Of a DNA stretch of 64,000 bases, positions 11,470 to 22,512 are shown piece by piece. Under the pieces are notes generated by a model. That model saw only the letters and a program-made list of their open reading frames with translations, made no database searches and was not told the DNA's origin. How positions within the stretch are numbered: position 1 is the stretch's first letter; each line of letters starts with the position of its first letter. A program made the position numbers and the translations under genes. Source of the DNA: Meghimatium bilineatum (Eukaryota; Mollusca; Gastropoda; Stylommatophora; Philomycidae). The stretch is taken from the NCBI GenBank assembly GCA_034231615.1, contig CM067298.1, forward strand, positions 57,502,883 to 57,566,882, written 5' to 3'.

Positions 11470-12400
11470 CATGTTCAACCCAACGCAGATGTATATATGC
11501 TTAACAAAAGCACTTGAACTGTCAGTAAAGATGGTCTGTGGAAGATTATGGTAAAATACAGTTGCGTACAGAAATTTATCACAATGGTGCAGCGATTGCA
11601 TGATGGAACAAAAGATAGAGTTCAAGATGGTTGAGGGTAATCTACAACGTTTACTTTCTCAAACGGAGTTAAACAGAGATGTGTAATAGTGCCCGCCATC
11701 ATCAGCATCATGTTGTCTACTCTTCTGGATGATGTATTTAGAGATGTGAACTTTTGAATAGACATCAGATATCACATTGACGGAAAATTGTTCAATCTTC
11801 GGCGGCTCTGAGCATAAGCAAATATTATGTCACACATTTTTAGGGATTTCTTATTTGCCGATTATTATGTTCTAAATGCTAACTCTGCGGCGGATCTACA
11901 CATCATCATAAACAAATTCTCCAAAGCATGTACCAACATTGGACGTACTATTAATACAGAGAAAACAGAAGTTATGTTCCAATCAGCACCGGGCAAAATG
12001 TATTACCTGGCCATTAAAATGAATAGAGTACAATTGCCGTTGCAAGGACTCTTTAAAGATTTCAATGAAAGCATTTGACATATATCTTGCCACACCGGAA
12101 GATGCTACACAAAGCAAAACTACGTGGAGACATACCAATATTTTAAAAGGCGTAACATTGCGTGACAAAATTAAAAAAAAAAATTAGTTAAGGGCAGATC
12201 AAACACTATCGGAAGGGATCACCCAATGCCCAAGCTATCTAATGATTTTAAGGGCCATCATGCGGCTTTTATGAGCCTCATACGAACAATGTCATAGACA
12301 AAGTCGTACCTCTAACTGAATTTCATTTAGTAGATGTAACAATAGGTTATCATCACTTGCGATGGACAAACATCATACCTGCTTGGGATATTGGCTCTAA
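11470..12400 (+). mobile_element. LINE-Z fragment: RT palm joined to C-terminus, internally deleted
   Basis: From 11510 the plus strand encodes, over several frames, the RT segment KDGLWKIMVKYS-like and NGVKQRCVIVPAIISIML (11660-11720). The catalytic box follows at about 11850 as FADYYVLNANSAADLHIII, then TINTEKTEVMFQSAPGK. At about 12035 the RT jumps straight to the C-terminal region (KDFNESI, then TWRHTNILKGVTLRDKI-like). After this comes a remnant of the C-terminal C2H2 zinc-finger region near 12220-12290 and a 3' end GATGGACAAACATCATACC. The middle (RT thumb) is missing. The YADD box reads YADYY/FADY, so this copy is dead. A relative is at 50690-51480. Confidence 0.7.
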
Positions 12401-12539
12401 TGAGAACTTCAATATCAGGTAAGTTGTTTTTAAAGACGGATACATAATTACATCAGGGTTCCATACTTTCCCCAGTACTTTATAATATTTATCTTGAAAA
12501 TATATAGCAGGAGGATACCTCTAATATATCTAGACACAA

Positions 12540-12990
12540 TAATTATTGGTGGTAGACCATTTAGTACACTTGTATATGGATGTGAAGGTTGGACACTCAA
12601 TGCAGACACAGAATGAAGTATTCACGTTTTTGAAAACAAGTGCTACAGGCATTTGTTAAGAATTAGCTCTATAAAACACAAGACAAATATATTTGTCCAG
12701 CAACAAATAAACAAACTTCTGAGATGTCAAAAACCACTTTTGGCAGTGGTAAAACGGCGTAAACGTGTTTGGTTTGGGCACGTAACGAGATACGACTGGC
12801 ATTCTAAAATTATTTTACCAAGGAACAGTTGAGGGGGGTAGGAGAATAAAACAAATAAAACCCTGGATTGATAACATCAAGGAATGGTCTGTGAGTGAAT
12901 TTTCTACACTCCTCCGAATGACTGAGGATAGAGTTGTTTGTGTTGATGTATTCAGTTTGACACCACTACGACCCATACTGGCTATGGGTC

Positions 12991-13045
<55 letters not shown>
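12540..13045 (+). mobile_element. LINE-T 3' fragment with TTA-repeat tail
   Basis: Plus-strand frames give LVYGCEGWTLNADTE (12565-12610), then ENKCYRHLLRIS, VVKRRKRVWFGHVTRYDWHS (12748-12807) and a basic region. The 3' end TATGGGTCTTATTATTATTA runs into a long (TTA)n stretch at 12988-13042. WFGHV plus GCEGWTL are hallmarks of non-LTR C-terminal domains, and the TTA microsatellite looks like the expanded 3' tail. The 63-codon frame at 12891-13082 is mostly this microsatellite. Confidence 0.85.
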
Positions 13046-13139
13046 TTTATCTTGCTATTTTATTCTGATATTACTTACGTAAAGCACAAGGGAAAGAAAC
13101 AGTAACCTACGGGAGTAAAGTGCCTGGAAATTCAGAATG

Positions 13140-13985
13140 AATATAGTGATCAGTGGTGTCAGTAACAGTGGGTAGAATATTCCCAGAAATAATATATGCA
13201 GATGGTACCAGTCCTCTTTACTACACATCCGGAGGGACTGAAACAGTTAATCAGAACAAAACAAAAAAATACAGCGAGATTCCTAATCGATGTCTAAACG
13301 CACAGAAAACAAAAAAAATATGACAACAGACAAAATAAAGATCAAACCAATAATCAACATAGACAATATAGAACTAGAATGTGTAAACAAATTCAAATAT
13401 ATGGAAGAAAATATAAACAATTCTAGAGATTGCTCAGTCGAGATAAGGAGAAGACTCGCAATTGCAACACTCAAATTAACACAAATGAGAAATCTATGAC
13501 AAAGTAGTAATAACGATATTGAAGTAACACTTTTAAGATCATGTGTTTTCTCAGTGGCAAAATATGAATGCAAGACTTGGACTTTAAACAAGACAATATT
13601 TAAAATAATAAATTCATTTGAAATGAAGTGCTACAGAAAGATCCTACGAATATCATGGACAGAGAAAACATGGAAGTTTTGAAATTACTGAAACTAAATG
13701 AAGGATGACTTCTAAATACCGTCATAAAAAGGAAGCTACAGTATTTTGACACTTGATACGGCATGATGGTGTCGGAATGCTGATTCTAGAGAAAAGAGTG
13801 TCTTACAGGAGATGAAGAGGAAGACCAAGAAGACGATGGACCAGCGACATCGAAGAATGTATGCACATGTCTCTGGCCAATGCAAGCCTGCTTGCCCGGA
13901 ACAGAGATGTGTTCAGAGTATCAACGGCGGAGACAATGTTCTGGAAAGAATATGTCACTTGATATAAAGCACAAGGTCCATCAGT
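13140..13985 (+). mobile_element. LINE-K fragment: RT thumb to C-terminus
   Basis: The plus strand reads IELECVNKFKYMEENINNSR (usual FKYLG) and EIRRRLAIATLKLTQM in the 69-codon frame 13290-13499. Next come YECKTWTLNKTI, FEMKCYRKILRISW at about 13618-13660, and the C-terminal box CMHMSLANASLLARNRDVF near 13860-13915, ending in LWKEYVT-like FWKEYVT at 13942. Frameshifts and stops break it. The same family lies on the minus strand at 32319-32790, and its C-terminal box recurs at 44545-44850. Confidence 0.8.
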
Positions 13986-14324
13986 TTTGTAAATCACAAC
14001 TTCTCAGCAGTCTCAGTTACTATCGATTATTTTATTTTGAGAAGTCTGCAGATACAACATGTGTAGAAGTGATTTAACATACTGGCATATCTGCATGTCT
14101 CGCACGTGTATATAGAACAGGTTAGTGAGTACAAATGCACGATAGACTTTTACTACTAGTTTTGTTGAAAGGCTTATATCTATTCGTTTCCACACAGTAG
14201 CAAGCAATGTCCCCGACTCAACGACATATATCAGCACTGGCTATATGTATCAATGAAGAAATTATATTTGGTCTTCTTCTATAGACAATGACGTGGTACA
14301 TTTAATATCTCTTATGTTCTGAAA

Positions 14325-14430
14325 TTTCGACTCAGTAGTACAGTGGTTAGCATCGCACAAACACAACTTAAAAGAACTTGCTCGTGTTTCGAAAGTCGAC
14401 CATTCACACTGTAGTGATTGTATGATTGAA
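14325..14430 (+). mobile_element. Possible tRNA-like SINE head
   Basis: AGTAGTACAGTGGTTAGCAT at 14333-14352 resembles a pol III A box region. GTTTCGAAAGTC about 45 bp downstream is a degenerate B box (consensus GGTTCGAATCC). No tail or TSD was found. This is a weak call. Confidence 0.3.
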
Positions 14431-15310
14431 TGTAGTAGTGGCACCTAAAATATATGTACGTAGACAGGATATTCTTGATTTATCTAGAATTATTATATTT
14501 CGCATGTAATAAAAATGGATCTCAGTAATTTAACTGTCATTAACTCTTCATCAACGAGGTCGAACCTTTAAAACCGCCATTTAGACCCACTTGTCGTATC
14601 TCTATTCGATAAAACGTACAATTTAATAGTGACTTCTAAATATATTACGGCAGAACATCATAACACTTTCGAAGATAAAATTAAATATACAAGGAAGAAG
14701 GTTAGCGACCCATAGATGTGGAAATAAAACAAATTTAAAAATCAGACTATTCCTGGTCAATAAAATGTAACTAGGAGAAAGTAATGTCATTTAATTGTTA
14801 TTTTCTATATGAAAAATTGGAGTAAAGATTTGTGAAGAACTTTAAACTTAAACATTTATATGAAAGTGGTTGTTGGCATTCAAAGAACATGGCCGAGTGA
14901 ATAAGTGGAAATGATGTGCAAGAATTGGATGGAATGAGAGGGAGATTGGGATAGTGAATGATGTTTGTTTTTCAATAAAAGAATACAATGATTATAGAAC
15001 AAGAAAAACATAATGTTTTACGGCATGCTATAAATTATATAAAACAGGACTCTGTTGTTATTTTTATATTTCTTCCGCCAGACTATGTCTAATCTTGATT
15101 ATAAAGGTAGATTAGCTTCAATTTATTGAAGCCATGAAGCCATATAGCCTGGCTGATCAAAAGTGGTCAACATTGATACGACCGAATAGTTGCAGGCTTT
15201 CATGTGATTGAATTTCTGGATAGAAAATAGTGGAACATGCATCTACATAAACATATATAAGAGTGTACTCTATTTAAGGAGAACGCTTCTTCTCACAGAA
15301 TTGTATACTG
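14431..15310. other. No recognised gene
   Basis: About 880 bp of AT-rich sequence with no supportable feature. Confidence 0.4.
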
Positions 15311-15312
15311 AT

Positions 15313-15712
15313 GAGAGTTGGTTCATGTCTTCTGGTGCACACCGCTGAAAGTTAGTTCAAGTCTTCTGGTGCACACCGCTGAGAGTTAGTTCAAGTCTTC
15401 TGGTGCACACCGCTGAGAGTTAGTTCAAGTCTTCTGGTGCACACCACTGAGAGTTAGTTCAAGTCTTCTGGTGCACACCGATGAGAGTTAGTTCAAGTCT
15501 TCTGGTGCACACCGCTGAGAGTTAGTTCAAGTCTTCTGGTGCACACCGCTGAGAGTTAGTTCAAGTCTTCTGGTGCACACCACTGAGAATTAGTTCAAGT
15601 CTTCTGGTGCACACCGCTGAGAGTTAGTTCAAGTCTTCTGGTGCACACCGCTGAGAGTTAGTTCAAGTCTTCTGGTGCACACCGCTGAGAGTTAGTTCAA
15701 GTCTTCTGGGTT
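15313..15712. repeat. 34-bp satellite, about 12 copies
   Basis: The unit GAGAGTTAGTTCAAGTCTTC plus TGGTGCACACCGCT repeats head to tail with only occasional changes (CACCACT, CACCGAT). The high identity indicates recent expansion. It contains no useful open frame. Confidence 0.95.
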
Positions 15713-15954
15713 CTGAAAGAGTTCAGGAAAAATTCCTCCCCCCTCCCTTTTCCCCTCCAAAATTACACATAGGAAACAAGAGTTTCAATACTCGTAATTC
15801 ATGGAAATTAAAGCACACAAATATTAAAGGTAGATGTTTAAGACCTGTATGTGAAATGTTGTGTAATTCTTGGCACTGTTAATCATTTCAGTGTTGACAG
15901 TGATAAAACGGTGCATGTTTCCTTTGTTTGAACATGTGACGGTTGATTGATTGG
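15713..15954. other. Unassigned spacer
   Basis: A short pyrimidine-rich stretch (CCCCCCTCCC) near 15740, otherwise nothing recognised. Confidence 0.4.
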
Positions 15955-16640
15955 TTGCTGATCAGCAATCTATGCACTCATAACCTTTAATTCATGCTAT
16001 TTGTTATGTATGCATGTATTTTTTGTGAACTGTTTTATTTTAAAATATAGGGTGTTACATTTATCTGACTCTGGAGATGCTTTCTTTGTGTCTAATTCAT
16101 CCAGCGCTGCACATGAAAAATGTGATAGTCAACAATTTACCTAAGGATGTTTTTACCGCAGTGTCTGGGCGTCTGTTATGATTGTATTCTGTTCAGGTGA
16201 TTATTAAGCTGTACATGTTTTGTGTGCTTTGTCGGTAGATGGTAATCAGCTCTTTCCTTCCCAGGAAGTTAAAGTTGTCTTTGGGGTTTGACTATTCGTA
16301 TATGTGTTGACTTCTCTCCCAGTGTACCATTGATATCTGCTCAGCCAAGTCTCTTTCTTTATAGATTTCAATATGTGTCTATATGTATACATGTCTACAA
16401 AGGAGCGCTTGGCCGTGTGGTTAGAACGCCGTCCTCAGACATTGAGGACCTGAGTTAGATGTCGCGAGTACATGTCGCGACTTACAATGTCCACCGCATC
16501 CTAAAGCTTGAGGAGCGGGCATGGGGTCGATTAAGGTCACAATGTTTTGGACTGTTGATGTAAAGGCATCAACATGGTCTTCAGGTGGTACAAGACAACT
16601 TCTACTATTGTTATTTCAGCTTCCTAGTTAGAATATATCC
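15955..16640 (-). mobile_element. LINE-B fragment, second copy
   Basis: This aligns by eye with 2565-3410. The shared 3' part reads on the plus strand GGTTGCTGATCAGCAATCTA (compare GGTTGCTGATCCAGCGGTCC at 2584). On the minus strand there is a zinc-knuckle remnant (KAHKTCTA, LNRIQS-like) around 16170-16230. The RNase H block reads EAEITIVEVVLYHLKTML near 16560-16610. Stops are frequent. A possible tRNA-like segment sits inside it at 16402-16470. Confidence 0.65.
16402..16470 (+). mobile_element. tRNA-like segment inside LINE-B copy
   Basis: GGAGCGCTTGGCCGTGTGGT followed by TAGAACGCCGTCCTCAGACA resembles the 5' half of a tRNA (A box TGGCCGTGTGG). The B-box position holds GAGTTAGATGT, a poor match. 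It could be the head of a nested SINE or chance similarity. No TSD was identified. Confidence 0.35.
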
Positions 16641-16704
16641 CCCCACAAGCATCAAACAACTAATCGGAAACTTTGACTGGATACTCCATATGATACCATA
16701 ACCT

Positions 16705-16990
16705 GCTTTGATGGTGTTGAGAGTAGAGAGTAGATGATGTTGAGAGTAGAGATTAGATTGTGTTGAGAGTAGAGAGTAGATGGTGTTGAGAGAAGAGAGT
16801 AGATGGTGTTGAGAGTAGAGAGTAGATGGTGTTGAGAGTAAAGAGTAGATGGTGTTGAGAGAAGAGAGTAGATGGTGTTGAGAGTAGAGAGTAGATGGTG
16901 TTGAGAGTAGAGAGTAGATGGTGTTGAGAGTAGAGATGGTGTTGAGAGTAGAGATGGTGTTGAGAGTAGAGATGGTGTTGAGAGTAGATG
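16705..16990. repeat. Minisatellite built from GTAGATGGTGTTGAGA modules
   Basis: The block GATGGTGTTGAGAGTAGAGA repeats about 13 times, with unit length changing from about 23-27 bp on the left to 18 bp on the right, where a GTAGA module is lost. The 167-codon minus frame at 16652-17155 simply runs through it (SLLSTPSTLYSQH repeats) and is not a gene. Confidence 0.9.
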
Positions 16991-17424
16991 TATCAGTATA
17001 GACACGAATCTATTGTTCTGGGAAGGTGTATATTTGTTCTTTGTTGCTTTCAGAAGACTAGCTGGCTCTAAACTTTTAATTGCATCATTTTTTAATTGTG
17101 TCTTGATTAGTGGTAATTTAAAAACATACGTAGTGGTAAACTCTGTGCGGTTCATGTATCTGTCTGGGAGGTGATAGCTGTCTTCGATTTAATTGAAATA
17201 GTCGAGGCTAAACTTTTATTGTATTCCGTATTACAATTGCCAATTTTCTACAAAATGTTTATTGGGGTAGTCTTTGTTCATTCTAATGCTTCTTTCATAA
17301 CCTTCCTTCGCGGCCATATCTCTCCGTATCTTTAGCAGTTCTAAATGTGTATGTATTTCACATGCAACTGTTGGGGCAACTTCATCGCGCCAATAATAAG
17401 GTCTATGCCATTGTTCTGCACACT
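16991..17424. other. No recognised gene
   Basis: The minus frame 17231-17452 (73 codons) has no family match I can name and overlaps the next LINE end. Confidence 0.4.
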
Positions 17425-17670
17425 GCCCAGAGATTCTAAAGTGAGGCACCATTCACTTTCAAAGGTTATCCAGCAGGGAACAGATAAGGTAGAAGAAGAG
17501 GTGGTAAAGAAAACATTGGCGCAATAATTTCAACAAACGATCAGCAGATGATTTTTCTACAGTCTTCCTTATGACCAATGATAGTGATGTTTTTCGTACA
17601 GTTTATGCTGATGGTTCTGATGTGACATCCATACTACTCTAACTGATTAAAGTTATTATTATTACCAACC
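17425..17670 (+). mobile_element. LINE-T C-terminal fragment
   Basis: The plus strand encodes KVRHHSLSKVIQQGT at 17437-17482, equivalent to RHDSLSKTILQGT of the copy at 59521-60030. A damaged basic region follows, then FRTVYADGSDV at 17595-17627, equivalent to the terminal WRTLCAEAS block. The short tail GTTATTATTATTACC at 17650 matches the TTA-type tail of the family. Confidence 0.65.
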
Positions 17671-18239
17671 ATGTATACTAACTTTGTCCATTATAAAGTG
17701 CCCAGTATATTAAATATATAGTAAGCATCATCACGAGCTATTGACGTAAGCGATTGCTTATCTGAACATATCTGCCGTATATGTCATTGTCTATTGAGAC
17801 ACTATATATTGATGTAGCTAAGACAGTACATGGTTGAATTCGTATTTTTTATTGACACTTGACATAGCTTGGGATGATGTGGTCATAACCATTCCAATCG
17901 TCTATTACTTTCCATAAGATCTGGTATCATTGTATTAAAATGGGTCATTAGTTCAACTGGAAACTAACCGAGTGCACTAACGACTGAGGCACCGTGGCAC
18001 CCCACCTATATTATGTAAAACAACATTCGTAGCATATAATATTGAGCATGTAGCGGCCAATACTCATTTTGGTTGTAGTGATTTTCTATGAAGAATTTAT
18101 TATCTATTAGTATATCATTTACCAATATAGTCTGAACGATCTGGAAGCATAGCTACCTGTGACGGGAATTAAATCTAGTATGTTGGCCATCGTTTATTCT
18201 CACTAAATTAGTTGAAGCAACATTGTTCATTCTCTTTAT
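17671..18239. other. No recognised gene
   Basis: About 570 bp, nothing supportable. Confidence 0.4.
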
Positions 18240-18900
18240 TATTTAAATAACATCTTAGTAAATAACCAAATACTGGAACAAGTCTCCAGCTTTAACTACT
18301 TGGGCAGCCGAATGTTTGTTGACGGAGACCCAATGAAAGAAATAAACACGTATAGCAGTGGCAGCTAGCACATTTGCTAAATTATCTAATATCTGGAAAT
18401 CAAAAGATCTAGGGACAAACACCAAACTAAAGCTATTTAACTCATGTATTGTATCAGTGCTAACGTATGGTAGTGAAAGCTGGAAATCAACTCAAGCAAC
18501 AGACAACAAACTAAACAGCTTCGAAAACAAATGTCTTCGCAAACTGATGAACATAAAATGGAGCGACTTCGTCAAAAATAGTGATCTAAGAGACAAAACA
18601 CACCAAGAGTATGTTTCAAACATCATAAGAAAACGAAAATGGAAATACATTGGTCACGTTTTACGACTAGATGTAAACAGAATAAACTAACAAGCCCTTA
18701 TGTGGTCACCTGAAGGTAAAGAAAACGAGGAAGACCTAAAACAACCCTTAAAACACCATTCTTAAAGAAGGGGAATTAATAGGCTGTAAGACCATCCAGG
18801 AACTAAGGCTGCAGGCAGCGGACCGCATTATATGGAGAACCAAAACCTCTGCCCTATGTGTCGCTTGCGGCACGAAAGGAACAAACTAACTAAACTATGT
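18240..18900 (+). mobile_element. LINE-S C-terminal fragment
   Basis: It begins with SSFNYLGSRMFVDGD near 18280. The 110-codon open frame 18358-18690 then gives LFNSCIVSVLTYGSESW, FENKCLRKLMNIKWSDF, HQEYVSNIIRKRKWKYIGHV, and ends at a stop before a GRPKTTLK region. This is the RT-distal domain of a non-LTR element; the start codon of the frame is incidental. Family members are at 20840-22175 and 63284-63560. Confidence 0.85.
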
Positions 18901-20380
18901 TATTTATGTTTACAAGAAGGCATTTAGGTCCTTGTAGTACGAATATGAATGTTCTATTTTTGTGTTCCTGATGATACTTAAATACTTGTACGGAATGTTC
19001 GTTGATGTTGCAATAGTCCTTGTATCGACTGGTCCGTTCTCAGTGACATGAGTACACAGGTGCAATGTCTTGACAAGATCACATCTTTATTTGGGGGATG
19101 TGGTTGTCATGTACGGAAACCCTGTTTACTTGAGTTGCAAGGCAATTCGGTGCCGCTAGAACGGACCTGCTTCAATTTACGTCATCTGTAAGAATTATTT
19201 TCATTTATGATGCTTCCTACATGAACTTACTTAATAACTAGTACCGGTAATAAATTTTAAAGTTACATCTAAACAACACCATAAATTTAATACACTGTCT
19301 ACATCCTGGTTTCTTTAGAGCACGTTTGAGGACCATTGTCTCATTGGTAGAGCTGTTTTATAGATAAGGTTTTAGGGGCCCAATCATTTGGTTAACGCCA
19401 ATATCTTGGTTACATCCTTCTTCCTGATTCAAACCGTCACTTATAGAAGTCGTATAAATATCTAAAACAAAACAGTAACAAATAATTTATTGTAGTGCTA
19501 AAAACAAAATAATTGAATTTGTAAACAACTTACCTAATGATACAGATACTGGTCTGTATATTCTTTATGCAATAATTTCATACACAAAATCCACTATGTG
19601 AAATCCGATTGAAAGTAACCAAAACAAGAAACATCAAGTTTAATCTAACACATACATAATCAAACATGTGTATTTTCCGTTGTTTTCGAAGGATGGTTAT
19701 GAATGTAAATAAAATGAAATAACTAGAAATATATAAAAAGCAACAGATATCAGTCTTATAGGCCTACATGTACACGTCGAGTTTATACAAATCAAAATGA
19801 AAAATGGCTGAGTACTAGAATGGATTACATGTTTCAAGAATTATCCCCCGCAATTGTGGGGGTGTGTTATGTGTGTTGTATGGGTTAATTTGTTTTTCTT
19901 TACAAATAATGTGGGTTGGATTGTGGAATGTGGGGTCGTGCGTGGGTGGTTATGGACTTTCCGTGCATGTAGTCCTCACAATGAAGACACCCTTCCTCTT
20001 GTCCCCCCAATTTTATGAATGAATACGAGATGGTGGTGTGTGGGAATGTGTGTAATGTATGGGTGGGGAAAATATTGCGTCACGTGAACTCTAGTGAATT
20101 TTTGTAAACGACACAGAAACGTCAACCAATAAGTAAGGCGCAATGATTATCATATTCTAGGGCGTGGGAGTATTTTTTTCAGAGAGATAACCATAAGAAA
20201 AGTGGGTCGTTGATGACACGGTAATGTGCGTGAGACAAGAGAGAGAGAGAGCAAGACCTGGCGATAAAAACAAATCTCGCCACTAACACGCGGGCAGAAC
20301 TATTTAATTATAAATTACCCGCAACTCATGCGCTGCCACCAGCGTCGTCTGTTGCGTACTGACACGCGATACTACCTACA
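18901..20380. other. No recognised gene
   Basis: About 1.5 kb. A tRNA-like string TCATTGGTAGAGCTG at 19350 lacks a proper B box. A G/T-rich patch lies at 19855-20060, and a short GAGAGAGAGAGAG run at 20238. No gene can be supported. Confidence 0.45.
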
Positions 20381-20388
20381 GTCTAGGA

Positions 20389-20611
20389 CGGTGTTTCCCA
20401 ACGTGGAGCGTAATCACAAGGTGGCAATTTTAGTGTTCAATTTGGGCAATTTGAACATTTTATAGGGGCCTAATTAGGCTTCATTAAGGAAATTATTCAA
20501 TTTCTGAACATAAAAACATATGTATATGTTACATATGGGGTAGGGGGTAGGGTTGGACATCCAAATGTTAGAAAGATGTGGGGTATGGAAAAAAAATCGT
20601 TGGAAACACTG
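20389..20611. mobile_element. hAT-type MITE, 223 bp, with 8-bp TSD
   Basis: The element starts CGGTGTTTCCCAACG and ends CGTTGGAAACACTG, an inverted pair typical of hAT transposons (consensus CAGTGTTTCCCAAC). It is flanked by GTCTAGGA (20381-20388) and GCCTAGGA (20612-20619), an 8-bp duplication with one mismatch; 8 bp is the known hAT target duplication. It has no coding capacity, so it is a non-autonomous copy. The minus frame 20474-20701 is not a gene. Confidence 0.85.
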
Positions 20612-20760
20612 GCCTAGGAAGTTGGAAATACTATAGATAGATGCGAGAGAACAGCCTGTTGAAACTATACTCGGATTTTTTGATACACGGATATACTTCA
20701 CGATTTGGTAATGTCACGATAGCAGTGCATTGTAAACAGATATAGCTGGGAGTTTAATTA

Positions 20761-20761
<1 letters not shown>

Positions 20762-20794
<33 letters not shown>

Positions 20795-20826
20795 ACGTGC
20801 GTGCGTGTGTGCGTGTGTGTGTGTAC
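20762..20826. repeat. (TG)n/(TGCG)n microsatellite
   Basis: Alternating TATA then TGTG with CGTGCGTG variants, immediately left of the LINE-S copy. Confidence 0.9.
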
Positions 20827-20839
20827 AGATATACATATG

Positions 20840-22175
20840 GAATATTTGTTAAATTACCAAAGAAAGGAAATCTGTCTGACTGCAACAATTGGCGAGGTAT
20901 AACTCTGCTATACATCCCTGGTAAAGTCTTTCTCAGTATATTACTACAAAGCCTAAGAAAATCCATTTAAGAGGCTCTCAGAGAAGAACAAGCAGGCTTC
21001 AGACCTTACCGTTCAACAATAGATCACATCTACACTTTAAGGACAATAATAGAAGAATCCACAGAAAGACAATCAAAATTCTTGATAAATTTTGTAGATT
21101 TCCAGAAGGCTTTCGATAGTCTTCACAGACCATCTCTCTGGAAAATTCTTACGCTTTACGGCATCCCAACGAAATACATGAAAGTTTTTTTACTCCGATA
21201 CGGCTTGTTGTGTAAGAACAGAAAGTGGTTTTTCCAGCTGGTTCCCGGTGAAAACGGGAGTAAAACAAGTATGTGTTTTGTCCCTAATACTGTTTTGTAT
21301 CGCGATTGATTGAGTGATGAAGAAATGCACAGACCAAAAACAACTAGGAATCAAATGGGTAAACAACAAAACCCTGGAAGATCTCACCTTCGCTGATGAT
21401 ATTTATCCATTGCGTTCAACACACCAAGATCTCCAAGAAAAAAACAGAACGACTCAAATTTTTTGCGCAACAGATTTAAAATAAACTTCAAATAAACACA
21501 TATAAAACGAAAATCATGAACTTTAATGGTCTGACAGAATCAATTAAACTAGAGGACAATATACTAGACAACTTTTCAAATTTCGTATCTTTGGGAAACA
21601 AGATAACAGCAGACTGTGATATCAACGCAAAAATAAAAACTCGAATCGCTCTCGTCTCCAAAATCTTTAACAAACTTTCAATCATCTGGAGATCGAAGAT
21701 AGCAAGTAAACACATCAAACTGCAACTATTCAAAGCACGTGTGATTCCATCATTGACATATGGATGTGAAAGTTGGAAATATATCGCAATAATAGATAAG
21801 AAGTTAGTTGTCTTCGAGAATAGATGCCTCAGAAAAATCACAAATACTAATTGGAAAGATTTCAAATCAAACGACATACTAAGAGAGGAGACAAAACAAG
21901 AATATGTGACGAACATCATCAGAAAACGCCGCTGCACATACATCGGCCAACTTAGAATAAAGAAAGACAGAATTCCACAAGTCTTCATGTGGACACCAGA
22001 CGGGTAAAGAAAGCAGGGAAGACCAAAAACAACGCTCAGAAGAACATTTATGAATGAATTAAAATCAACAGGCATAAATACACAAGACCTGCAATCCTTG
22101 GCAACTGTTCGACAGGCATGGACAACTTTGACATCCGCCCTATGTGTCAAACTTGGCAAAAGAGGAACTGACTGA
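20840..22175 (+). mobile_element. LINE-S copy: most of RT and C-terminus
   Basis: Reading across frames: GNLSDCNNWRGITLL (20857-20905), EEQAGFRPYRSTIDHIYTLR (20981-21040), the FVDFQKAFDSLHR block containing the first catalytic aspartate (21091-21130), and a damaged QGV box. The LTFADDI catalytic box at about 21385-21405 still reads ADD. Then KITADCDINAKIKTRIAL, SLTYGCESWKY, FENRCLRKITNTNWKDF, EYVTNIIRKRRCTYIGQ (163-codon frame 21516-22007) and GRPKTTLRRTF. It lacks an endonuclease and has at least four frame breaks. Microsatellites bound it on both sides. Confidence 0.88.
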
Positions 22176-22184
22176 CTAACTTAT

Positions 22185-22220
22185 ATATGTATGCATATAT
22201 ATATATATATATATATATAT
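22185..22220. repeat. (AT)n microsatellite
   Basis: ATATAT run directly downstream of the LINE-S 3' end; it may have grown from its tail. Confidence 0.9.
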
Positions 22221-22512
22221 AATGCCGGGTGTCTACAAAGTTACTGTGCACGCATTTACATTGGTGATATCACTACGTCTTGGGCCTATGAATTGTAACA
22301 GCAACTTTATAGACACCATATATTTTCTAGCCATACTATTAAAATGATCTCGGTGGCGTTATATCAGTTTAAAAAAGTGTTTACGAATATAGCTTATAGA
22401 AAATCATTGTACAGGAAGGAAACTTCTGACAATGATGTTTTAGAACAACATGTTATCGTGAAGTGGTAAACCCCGTAGTATATCCTTGCATCTAGAGATC
22501 CGTGGTCTGAGA

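Noticed and set aside
16652..17155. 167-codon Ser/Leu/Thr-rich frame
   Set aside because: Runs through a minisatellite; ends are unrelated sequence.
17231..17452. 73-codon minus-strand frame rich in charged residues
   Set aside because: No family recognised, overlaps the plus-strand LINE-T end and has ordinary random length.
19340..19400. tRNA-like TCATTGGTAGAGCTG
   Set aside because: No B box at tRNA spacing and no cloverleaf.
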